Assembly: GCA_013154385.1 (NCBI GenBank)
Contig: JAADCO010000171.1
Location: 1-6,215 of the forward strand
From: Thermodesulfobacteriota bacterium
GTDB taxonomy: Bacteria > Desulfobacterota > Thermodesulfobacteria > Thermodesulfobacteriales > Thermodesulfatatoraceae
DNA: 6,215 nt
Reading direction: 5' to 3'
This document shows, in pieces, positions 1-4,489 of this stretch. The notes beneath the pieces were generated by a model. It did not search any database. It was not told the origin of the DNA and was given only the letters and a program-made list of their open reading frames with translations. Both the position numbers and the translations under genes were made by a program. Position 1 is the first letter of the stretch. The number at the start of each line of letters is the position of its first letter.

Positions 1-127
1 TGGTGGGGCCTATCTCGCAGTAGAGGCAGTCAAAGGAGCAGGTCTTGGGGACCAGCGGGTCCACCCCCAGCGAGAGCCCCAAGCGCCGCGACCTTACCGG
101 CCCGAAGACTGGTGCCGCAAGCTTCAT
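1..127 (-). CDS. Radical SAM protein, N-terminal fragment (cut by window edge)
   Basis: Reading the minus strand from the ATG at 127-125 gives 42 codons that stay open to the left edge. Residues 12-16 read RSRRL and residues 30-37 read CSFDCLYC, a CxxxCxxC cluster (C30, C34, C37) of the type that binds the SAM-cleaving [4Fe-4S] cluster. The preceding stretch, GPVRSRRLGLSLGVDPL followed by PKTC, resembles the opening of COG0731-like radical SAM proteins (related to wyosine-base synthases, mostly uncharacterised in bacteria). The family assignment is from memory of that motif. The substrate cannot be told from this fragment. The start overlaps the stop of the DAHP synthase-like gene by one base (TGATG), so translation is probably coupled and the two genes share a transcript. 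The rest lies outside the window. Confidence 0.85.
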   Translation of the reverse strand, partial: MKLAAPVFGPVRSRRLGLSLGVDPLVPKTCSFDCLYCEIGPT

Positions 128-1260
128 CAGGGTTTGGGCGCCATCTGTTGCATGGAGTAACGGGCCACGATGTTTCTCATGTCGAGGTAGGCCTCGCGCG
201 CGCGCTGGAGATACTCCAGGAAACAGGGCAGTTCCTCGAGGTACAGGGCCTGCGGCCCGTCACAAAGGGCCTTTTCCGGTACCGGATGGAACTCCACGAG
301 CACCATGTTGGCGCCGGCAATCACCCCCTGAGCCGCCACGTGATAGATGTCCTTGATGCCGTCCGGGGCCTGGACGCGCGAACCAATGGGATGCGAGGGA
401 TCAACGCAGACCGGGAGCTTGGTCAGGCGCTTGATGACCGGCACGTGGCCGAAGTCCACCAGGTTGCGATGCGGGTCTCCCAGATGCGTGCGCACCCCGC
501 GCAGGCAGAAGACGATGTTGTGGTTGCCCTCGCTCGCGATGTACTCGCAGGCGTTGAGGCTCTCCTCGATGGTGAGCCCCATGCCGCGCTTGTAGAGGAT
601 GGGAAACTCCTGCTGGCTGCCCACGGCCTTGAGCAGCTCGAAGTTCTGGGCGTTGCGCGTGCCGATCTGGAGCATGACCCCGGTGGGATGACCGGTCTGC
701 TCAAGTGCCTCCCAGATCTCGTCAATGTGATGGGGCGCAAGGACCTCCATGGCGATGACGGCGATGTCGTACTTGCCCGCCAGCTCAAAGAGCCAGGGCA
801 GACACTTCTTGCCGTGACCCTGGAAGTCGTAAGGGGACGTGCGCGGCTTGTAGGCCCCCATGCGCGCCGTGCGTATCCCGTTCTCCTTGAGGGCCTTGAA
901 GATGGCCTCGGTGTTCTCGTAGGTGTCCACCGCGCAGAGCCCCACGAACACGTGAAAAGAGTTCTGGTCGAAGTGGAGACCGCGATAGTCAAAACCTATG
1001 GGTTCGAGCTCTCCGTGGCGTCCGATCTGGCGGTACTTGCTCGAGACGCGGATGGCCTTCTCCACTCCGGGAAGGCTCTGCACCACTTCGAGGGGAATCT
1101 TCTGCGTGTCGCCGATGAGATGGACCTCGATGACCTTGCGGGTCATGCCCTGATACTCGGCGACCTCGACCCTTATCCCCTCGAATTGAGAAAGATACTC
1201 CTTGAGCTTCTGGAACTCAGGACTATCGGTGGTTACTTCGGGCTTGAGTATGATGATCAT
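127..1260 (-). CDS. aroF: DAHP synthase-like enzyme (AroF/KDO8P-synthase-related type I-beta)
   Basis: This 377-residue protein has the two-part plan of the Thermotoga maritima DAHP synthase. A ferredoxin-like regulatory domain spans about residues 1-75 (MIIILKPEVT...), and a TIM barrel spans about 90-350. The family condenses phosphoenolpyruvate with erythrose 4-phosphate, the first step of the shikimate pathway, in the cytoplasm. The metal ligands are all present: C109, H290 (DPSH), E323 (VEFHP) and D334 (LCDG). Substrate-binding motifs also remain: RMGAYKPRTS at 134-142 and KRG at 224-226. Unusual points are GLC (107-109) where GPC is normal, CLRG (252-255) where related enzymes have CERG, and PIGSR after DPSH where GG[RK] is usual. 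A roughly 30-residue charged tail follows the barrel. The ATG at 1260 has GGAGGGGGAG upstream. A divergent paralogue with another sugar-phosphate acceptor is possible, so the symbol is tentative. Confidence 0.85.
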   Translation of the reverse strand: MIIILKPEVTTDSPEFQKLKEYLSQFEGIRVEVAEYQGMTRKVIEVHLIGDTQKIPLEVVQSLPGVEKAIRVSSKYRQIGRHGELEPIGFDYRGLHFDQNSFHVFVGLCAVDTYENTEAIFKALKENGIRTARMGAYKPRTSPYDFQGHGKKCLPWLFELAGKYDIAVIAMEVLAPHHIDEIWEALEQTGHPTGVMLQIGTRNAQNFELLKAVGSQQEFPILYKRGMGLTIEESLNACEYIASEGNHNIVFCLRGVRTHLGDPHRNLVDFGHVPVIKRLTKLPVCVDPSHPIGSRVQAPDGIKDIYHVAAQGVIAGANMVLVEFHPVPEKALCDGPQALYLEELPCFLEYLQRAREAYLDMRNIVARYSMQQMAPKP

Positions 1261-1267
1261 GCTACCA

Positions 1268-1277
1268 CTCCCCCTCC
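1268..1277 (-). promoter_or_regulatory. Ribosome binding site for the DAHP synthase-like gene
   Basis: The minus strand reads GGAGGGGGAG, ending 7 bases before the ATG at 1260. It supports that start, which also matches the expected family N-terminus (MIIILKP). Confidence 0.7.
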
Positions 1278-1293
1278 AAGGACCTTTAGGCGC

Positions 1294-1321
1294 ATTCTAA
1301 CTCCGCTTTATGGCTTTGCAA
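1294..1321 (-). promoter_or_regulatory. Putative sigma70-type promoter for the DAHP synthase and radical SAM genes
   Basis: In the 61-base gap after the hydrolase gene, the minus strand carries TTGCAA (1316-1321, 4/6 to TTGACA), a 16-base spacer, and TAGAAT (1294-1299, 5/6 to TATAAT). A start site near 1287 would give a leader of roughly 25 bases. The other joints of this train overlap, so an internal promoter in its only real gap makes sense. It is read from consensus only. Confidence 0.45.
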
Positions 1322-1978
1322 TTAGCGCCCGAGAATGAACTCGACGATGTATGGATTGGTGCGCTTCTCTTCGGCCAGGGTAGAGAACGGTTTGTCACCG
1401 TAATCGTGCCCCGGGCAGATGACGGTGTCGTCCGGCAGGGGAAGGATCTTCTCCTCGATGGAGCGGAGCATCTGCTGGAAGTCGCCTCCGGGCAGGTCCG
1501 CGCGGCCCACGGCGCCGACGAAGAGGGTGTCTCCGGTGAAGAGATACTGCTCCCCGTCGTAGAAACACACCGACCCCGGGGAATGGCCCGGCGTGTGGAT
1601 GACGCGCAGGCGCACGGTGGTCCCGAGAGGGACGACCTCTCCGTCCTTCAGGAGGAGGTCTGCGGGTTCGTTGGGTTCGAACCCCCAGGCGGCGAAGATG
1701 GCCATGGCTTCGGGCTGACGGAAGAAGGCGTCGTCGGCCTCGTGCATGGCCACCGGGATGCCGAGCTTCCGCCTCAGCCACCAGGCCCCGCACACGTGAT
1801 CCGCATGGCCGTGGGTGGCGAGGATGTACTTGGGCTCAAGCCCCTTTTCCCGGAGGACGGAAAGGATCTTCCCCTCGTCTCCGCCCGGATCAATGATGGC
1901 CGTTTCCCTGGTCTCCGGGCAGTAGACGAGATAACACCGCACCGCGAGAGTCCCTACGGTAAGAACCTCAAACTTCAT
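1322..1978 (-). CDS. Metallo-beta-lactamase-fold hydrolase, glyoxalase II (YcbL-like) type
   Basis: This is a 218-residue single-domain MBL-fold protein, close in length to YcbL-type glyoxalase II enzymes, which lack the extra C-terminal helical domain of classical GloB. The dinuclear metal site is complete: THGHADH at 55-61 (H56, H58, D60, H61), H132 in TPGHSPGS, D150 in FTGDTLF, and H191 in CPGHDYGD. GRADLPGGD (158-166) matches the hydrolase branch. Persulfide dioxygenases (ETHE1 type) usually have GRxDFQ there, although the later HDYG...ST..EE...NP pattern is seen in both groups. Likely chemistry is hydrolysis of a thioester such as S-lactoyl-thiol in the cytoplasm; the thiol is unknown. 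The start at 1978 is chosen because MKFEVLTVGT fits the family N-terminus and GGAGGAG lies 5 bases upstream. It overlaps the TrxR-like gene by 11 bases, which implies translational coupling. Confidence 0.9.
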   Translation of the reverse strand: MKFEVLTVGTLAVRCYLVYCPETRETAIIDPGGDEGKILSVLREKGLEPKYILATHGHADHVCGAWWLRRKLGIPVAMHEADDAFFRQPEAMAIFAAWGFEPNEPADLLLKDGEVVPLGTTVRLRVIHTPGHSPGSVCFYDGEQYLFTGDTLFVGAVGRADLPGGDFQQMLRSIEEKILPLPDDTVICPGHDYGDKPFSTLAEEKRTNPYIVEFILGR

Positions 1979-2882
1979 CTTTTCTCCTCCGTTTCGAGGC
2001 CTCCTCCGCCGCCGAAAGCCCGGCCACGCATCCTTCACCCACGGCCTTGGCCACCTGGAGAGGCGGACCGCAAACGTCTCCCGCGGCAAAGACCCCGGGA
2101 AGATTGGTGCGCTGCTTCCTGTCCACCTGGATGTAGGTCATGTTTTCGGGATCGAGGGCCACGCCCAGCGTGGTGGCCAGTTGCAGGGCCCCCTTGGCCC
2201 CCTGCTCGATGAAGACCCCCTTCACCGGAAGGGTGCGCCCGTCTTCGAGCTTGAGCCCCTCGACCTCGTTTTCACCGAGGATCTGCTCGGGCTTTCCCTC
2301 GATCAGGATGACCTCGCTTTCCTTGAGCTGCTCTTCGAGCTCCGGCGAGACCTTGAGCCCCGAGGCCACCAGATAGACGGGGTTGGTGATCTTGGTCAGG
2401 GTGAGGGCCCCGTGGACCGCAGCGCTCTCGTTTCCCACCACCGCCACCGGAAGCCCGCGGAAGAAGAAGCCGTCGCAGTCCACGCAATAGCTCACGCCCT
2501 TGCCGAGGAGCTCCTTCTCGCCCTTGATGCGGGCCTTGCGGCGCGCCACCCCGGTGGCGAAGATGACGGTGTAGGAGGAAATGGTCTTTCCGTTTTCGAG
2601 CTCGATGGCGAAACGCTCCTCTTCGATCTCCACCCGCACCACGTCCACCGGCAGGTGTTCGGCACCGAAGGACTTGGCCTGGTTGAGACCGATTTCGAGG
2701 ACCTCCTTCCCTTCCTTCTTCCCCGGGACCCCGAAGTAGTTTTCGAGATGGGCCCGATAGAGGGCGCTCTTTTCGAGCTTGCCGAAGACTATGGTCTTGG
2801 CCTTGCGCCGGGCCGCGTGAATCGCCGCCTGGAGCCCGGCGGGACCGGAGCCGATGATGGCCACGTCGTATATCTCACTCAC
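1968..2882 (-). CDS. Thioredoxin-reductase-like FAD flavoprotein with atypical NADPH site
   Basis: This 304-residue protein has the size and domain order of low-Mr thioredoxin reductases: FAD half (1-115), inserted pyridine-nucleotide/dithiol half (116-240), then the FAD half again. GSGPAG (11-16) binds the FAD ADP moiety, C133-V-D-C136 followed by DG is the redox disulfide, and GDV (268-270) near VFAAGD contacts the flavin. Key departures from the norm are visible. The second dinucleotide loop reads VVGNESAA (148-155) where VIGGGDSA is usual. The HRRxxxR motif for the NADPH 2'-phosphate is replaced by VASGLKV (172-178). The N-terminal GGQLxxT flavin loop is replaced by KSALYRAH, and the usual Arg of the C-terminal RQ pair is Leu275. 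NADPH is therefore unlikely as donor; NADH, ferredoxin or another carrier is possible. The start is GTG at 2882, with GGGGAGGA 5 bases upstream, overlapping the YacG gene by 8 bases. Confidence 0.88.
   Translation of the reverse strand: MSEIYDVAIIGSGPAGLQAAIHAARRKAKTIVFGKLEKSALYRAHLENYFGVPGKKEGKEVLEIGLNQAKSFGAEHLPVDVVRVEIEEERFAIELENGKTISSYTVIFATGVARRKARIKGEKELLGKGVSYCVDCDGFFFRGLPVAVVGNESAAVHGALTLTKITNPVYLVASGLKVSPELEEQLKESEVILIEGKPEQILGENEVEGLKLEDGRTLPVKGVFIEQGAKGALQLATTLGVALDPENMTYIQVDRKQRTNLPGVFAAGDVCGPPLQVAKAVGEGCVAGLSAAEEASKRRRKDEV
1984..1990 (-). promoter_or_regulatory. Ribosome binding site fixing the hydrolase start
   Basis: The minus strand reads GGAGGAG, 5 bases before the ATG at 1978, inside the end of the upstream flavoprotein gene. 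It argues against a longer start at 2089, which would add a basic stretch read out of frame from the TrxR-like gene. Confidence 0.75.
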
Positions 2883-3066
2883 CTTTGTCCTCCCCTAGGT
2901 CGTGAACTTCTTCTACTCCCTCAGCCGGTACCGAAAGACGATAATCCTCCGCCAGCCAATGGCCAAGGTCTATGAGCTTGCATCGCTCGGAACAAAAGGG
3001 CCGATAGGGATTGCCTTCCCATTCGGTCATCTTGCCACACTGCGGACAACGAGCCTTCTTTTTCAT
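2875..3066 (-). CDS. yacG: YacG-type zinc protein (DNA gyrase inhibitor family)
   Basis: This 63-residue protein carries the family's zinc site, C7-x2-C10 (CPQC) and C25-x3-C29 (CSERC), then the signature KLIDLGHWLAEDYRLSVP (residues 30-47). The length is normal for YacG. In E. coli the family binds GyrB and blocks DNA binding by gyrase; whether this homologue does so here is inferred. The acidic tail (EEVHDLGEDKGE) is short and poorly conserved. The ATG overlaps the stop of the tandem Usp gene as ATGA (3063-3066) and its own Shine-Dalgarno sequence is weak (GGTGG), so it likely depends on translational coupling. Its own end overlaps the TrxR-like gene by 8 bases (GGTGAGTGA). Confidence 0.93.
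   Translation of the reverse strand: MKKKARCPQCGKMTEWEGNPYRPFCSERCKLIDLGHWLAEDYRLSVPAEGVEEVHDLGEDKGE
2888..2895 (-). promoter_or_regulatory. Ribosome binding site for the GTG-started TrxR-like gene
   Basis: The minus strand reads GGGGAGGA, 5 bases before the GTG at 2882-2880, within the last codons of the YacG gene. It decides for the GTG start, which also gives the expected N-terminus MSEIYDVAIIGSGPAG. Confidence 0.7.
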
Positions 3067-3995
3067 CCCACCACCCACACCGTGCGTTGATGAAGGTTGA
3101 AGAGCACCTTCGAGGAAACGGAGCCGAGGAGCAACCCCGCAAACCCCCCTCTTCCGCGCCGGCCCACGACCACCGTGCCGTACTCGCCCTCCCGCGCCTC
3201 GCTGATGATGGCCCCCGCCGCGCCAAACGGCGAGGTCTTCACCTTCACGCGCACCTGATCCAGGGAGAAACCGTTTTCGAGAAACATCTCCTGGACGCGG
3301 GCGAAAAACTCGGCGGCCTCTTCCTCCTCCCGCTGGAGGAGGATCTCCTGGACCGCGGCCAGGTCCTCCACCTCCTCGTCGGGGATGAAGGCGGAGATGA
3401 CGTGCATGAGCACCACCTCCACTTCCCGGTCTCCGGCGAGCACGAAGGAGACGTGGTCCGCCACCTTGAGCCCGGGCTCCCCGAGGTCGAGCGCCACCAG
3501 GAAGCGCTTGTTCCATTCCTTTCCGTCCACCACCCAGACCGGCACCCCCTGCCCGTATTCCACCAGACGCTGGGAGACGCTTCCCATCCAGGCCGAGGCC
3601 AGACGCCCGAGCCCCCGGCGGCCCACGACCAGGGCGTCGTACTTGCCCTCGCGGGCCTCAAGGAGGAGGGTCTGCGCGATCTCTCCGCGGGCCACGGTCA
3701 CCTTGGTGTGGACGTTTTCCTCCGGGAAGCCGACCTTGAGCAGGAGCTCCCGCGTCTCCTCCACGAACTTCTGCGCGCGGGAGAGGTTTTCCGCCTGGAT
3801 CTTTTCGAGCTTCTCCTCCCGGGCGATTTCCGAAAGCCCGGGAACCGGGCTCAGCAGATAGGACGGCGGCCGCGCGGCCACCGAGACCACGGTGACCTCC
3901 AGATCGTCTCGGCCGGAAAAGGCTTCTCCGAGATAGCGGACCGCCTTCTGGGCGTAGGACGAACCATCGGTGGCGAGAAGGACGTGACGCTTCAT
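3063..3995 (-). CDS. Tandem-domain universal stress protein (two Usp domains)
   Basis: This 310-residue protein has two UspA folds in tandem. Domain 1 (about 1-158) opens with KRHVLLATDGSS, and domain 2 (about 162-310) opens with KRFLVALDLGEP. Both keep the ATP-binding pattern G-x2-G-x9-G-S: G125/G128/G138-S139 (VVGRRGLG...MGSVS) and G278/G281/G291-S292 (VVGRRGRG...LGSVS). The protein is therefore probably an ATP-binding, cytoplasmic stress protein acting as an internal dimer. Its partner or target is unknown. The start at 3995 is chosen because it begins the family N-terminus and has AAGGA 7 bases upstream. A longer reading from 4088 would run through the promoter. It is the first gene of the leftward operon, and its stop overlaps yacG as ATGA. 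Confidence 0.93.
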   Translation of the reverse strand: MKRHVLLATDGSSYAQKAVRYLGEAFSGRDDLEVTVVSVAARPPSYLLSPVPGLSEIAREEKLEKIQAENLSRAQKFVEETRELLLKVGFPEENVHTKVTVARGEIAQTLLLEAREGKYDALVVGRRGLGRLASAWMGSVSQRLVEYGQGVPVWVVDGKEWNKRFLVALDLGEPGLKVADHVSFVLAGDREVEVVLMHVISAFIPDEEVEDLAAVQEILLQREEEEAAEFFARVQEMFLENGFSLDQVRVKVKTSPFGAAGAIISEAREGEYGTVVVGRRGRGGFAGLLLGSVSSKVLFNLHQRTVWVVG

Positions 3996-4002
3996 TTCGA
4001 GA

Positions 4003-4007
4003 TCCTT
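4003..4007 (-). promoter_or_regulatory. Ribosome binding site for the tandem Usp gene
   Basis: The minus strand reads AAGGA, 7 bases before the ATG at 3995. It is moderate in strength but correctly placed and supports this start over the upstream GTG at 4088. Confidence 0.55.
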
Positions 4008-4020
4008 TCTTTTTCTGGAG

Positions 4021-4047
4021 AATATAATTTCTGCCTTCCCAAGGCAA
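4021..4047 (-). promoter_or_regulatory. Putative promoter of the leftward Usp-yacG-TrxR-MBL operon
   Basis: The minus strand carries TATATT (4021-4026, 5/6 to TATAAT) with candidate -35 boxes TTGCCT (4042-4047, 15-base spacer) or TTATTG (4045-4050, 18-base spacer). Neither spacer is the ideal 17, which suits a promoter helped by an activator. The local AT-rich run contrasts with the GC-rich genes around it. A start near 4014 would give a leader of about 19 bases. Confidence 0.5.
4032..4046. promoter_or_regulatory. Perfect inverted repeat within the Usp promoter (candidate operator)
   Basis: TGCCTT-CCC-AAGGCA is a perfect 6-base inverted repeat with a 3-base centre. It fills the spacer between the -10 box and the -35 boxes of the leftward promoter. 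This is where a dimeric repressor, or a MerR-type regulator acting on a mis-spaced promoter, would bind. The position and symmetry are seen in the sequence; the function is inferred. Confidence 0.4.
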
Positions 4048-4065
4048 TAAGTTTCACCTCCTTGG

Positions 4066-4082
4066 AATGGTTCGAATCCATT
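4066..4082 (+). other. tRNA T-arm-like hairpin (no tRNA around it)
   Basis: AATGG-TTCGAAT-CCATT has a 5-base-pair stem and a 7-base loop with the TTCGAAT pattern, and GGTTCGAATCC fits the T-arm/B-box consensus. No partner for the following TGACACC is found upstream, and no D or anticodon arm is visible, so this is not a working tRNA. It could be a tRNA 3'-end scar, an operator (it is nearly palindromic around TTCGAA), or chance. Confidence 0.3.
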
Positions 4083-4109
4083 TGACACCCGCAGACGCCG
4101 GGCTTAAAT
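4082..4109 (+). promoter_or_regulatory. Sigma70-type promoter of the rightward CGGC-xth-M42 operon
   Basis: A perfect TTGACA (4082-4087) is followed by a 16-base spacer and TTAAAT (4104-4109, 4/6 to TATAAT). With a 17-base spacer the -10 would be the poorer TAAATG. Transcription would begin near 4116 and give a leader of about 26 bases. The -35 box abuts the T-arm-like hairpin, so a factor bound there could control access. Confidence 0.6.
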
Positions 4110-4130
4110 GGGAAGGGGAAAAATCGAAAG

Positions 4131-4138
4131 AGGAGGTG
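4131..4138 (+). promoter_or_regulatory. Strong ribosome binding site for the CGGC-type gene
   Basis: AGGAGGTG lies 4 bases before the ATG at 4143. It is a near-complete match to the 16S rRNA tail and suggests high translation of the first rightward gene. Confidence 0.8.
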
Positions 4139-4142
4139 CACC

Positions 4143-4487
4143 ATGCCCAGAGTCTTGATCGTCGCTTGCGGGTCTTATTCGGAGAATTCCTACGATTGTC
4201 CCGGGGACTGGAAGTGCATGACCGCCGCGGCGGAAAAGCGCGGCCCCTTCAAGGACTACGACGACGTTAAGGTCGTGGGTTTCCTCAAGTGCAAGTGCCC
4301 CGGCCGGGCCCTGGTGAACAACATCGGGGCCACGAAGAAGCGCACCGACTTCGACGTGGTCCATCTCTCCAACTGCATGGTCAAGGCCGTTCCCCTGTGC
4401 AAGAACCACGATCTCGAAAACCTGCCCAAGCTCATCGAGGAGAAGATCGGGGTCAAGGTCGTCGCCGGGACCCACGACTTCGCCTAG
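4143..4487 (+). CDS. CGGC-domain-like small cysteine protein
   Basis: This 114-residue protein has seven cysteines (C9, C19, C25, C50, C52, C78, C86). The layout fits the CGGC-domain family of anaerobes, proposed to bind metal: a short N-terminal strand VLIVACG; C19-P-G...C25 with a following EKRGPFKDYDDVKVVGF; a cysteine-rich turn before PGR; VVHLSNCMV (72-80); and IEEKIGVKVVAGTH (98-111). The name-giving CGGC is here K-C50-K-C52-P-G, one residue shorter and CxC. Conserved His candidates are H74, H89 and H111. No signal peptide or membrane segment is seen, so it is probably cytoplasmic. The biochemical role of the family is not established; metal or Fe-S binding is inferred. It leads the rightward operon, and xth starts 2 bases after its stop. 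Confidence 0.75.
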   Translation: MPRVLIVACGSYSENSYDCPGDWKCMTAAAEKRGPFKDYDDVKVVGFLKCKCPGRALVNNIGATKKRTDFDVVHLSNCMVKAVPLCKNHDLENLPKLIEEKIGVKVVAGTHDFA

Positions 4488-4489
4488 AG

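Noticed and set aside
112..1338. A 408-residue open frame on the plus strand opposite the DAHP synthase-like gene
   Set aside because: It mirrors a GC-rich real gene on the other strand, has no recognisable domain, and the minus-strand protein has full family motifs and a ribosome binding site.
1322..1978. Persulfide dioxygenase (ETHE1 type) as the identity of the MBL-fold protein
   Set aside because: GRADLPGGD matches the glyoxalase II-type hydrolase branch, where ETHE1 enzymes have GRxDFQ. The alternative is not fully excluded.
1979..2089. Extending the MBL-fold hydrolase to 2089
   Set aside because: The extra residues are an Arg/Pro-rich out-of-phase reading of the TrxR-like gene; the ATG at 1978 has GGAGGAG correctly placed.
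2181..2975. A 264-residue plus-strand frame opposite the TrxR-like and yacG genes
   Set aside because: His/Leu/Asp-rich antisense shadow with no motif; both minus-strand genes are clear.
2240..3815. Recurring TTCGAGCTT/TTCGAGCTC words, looking like a dispersed repeat
   Set aside because: They fall in codons for Lys/Glu-Leu-Glu stretches in the minus-strand genes and follow codon preference; spacing is irregular.
3658..4047. A 129-residue minus-strand frame from a TTG behind a perfect Shine-Dalgarno sequence
   Set aside because: It overlaps the Usp gene out of phase, is Arg/Pro-rich like other shadows and has no motif. Only the Shine-Dalgarno site is kept, as a finding.
3087..4085. A 332-residue plus-strand frame opposite the tandem Usp gene
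   Set aside because: Antisense shadow that also runs through the promoter region; no family resemblance.
3996..4088. Extending the Usp protein to a GTG at 4088 (31 more residues)
   Set aside because: The extension covers the promoter and inverted repeat, is unlike the Usp N-terminus, and the ATG at 3995 has its own ribosome binding site.
4010..4093. A complete tRNA gene ending with the T-arm-like hairpin
   Set aside because: No upstream partner for TGACACC, no D or anticodon arm, and no CCA end.
4289..4489. Extending exonuclease III upstream to 4289
   Set aside because: The extension lies inside the CGGC-type gene in another frame and has no homology; the family N-terminus begins at 4490.
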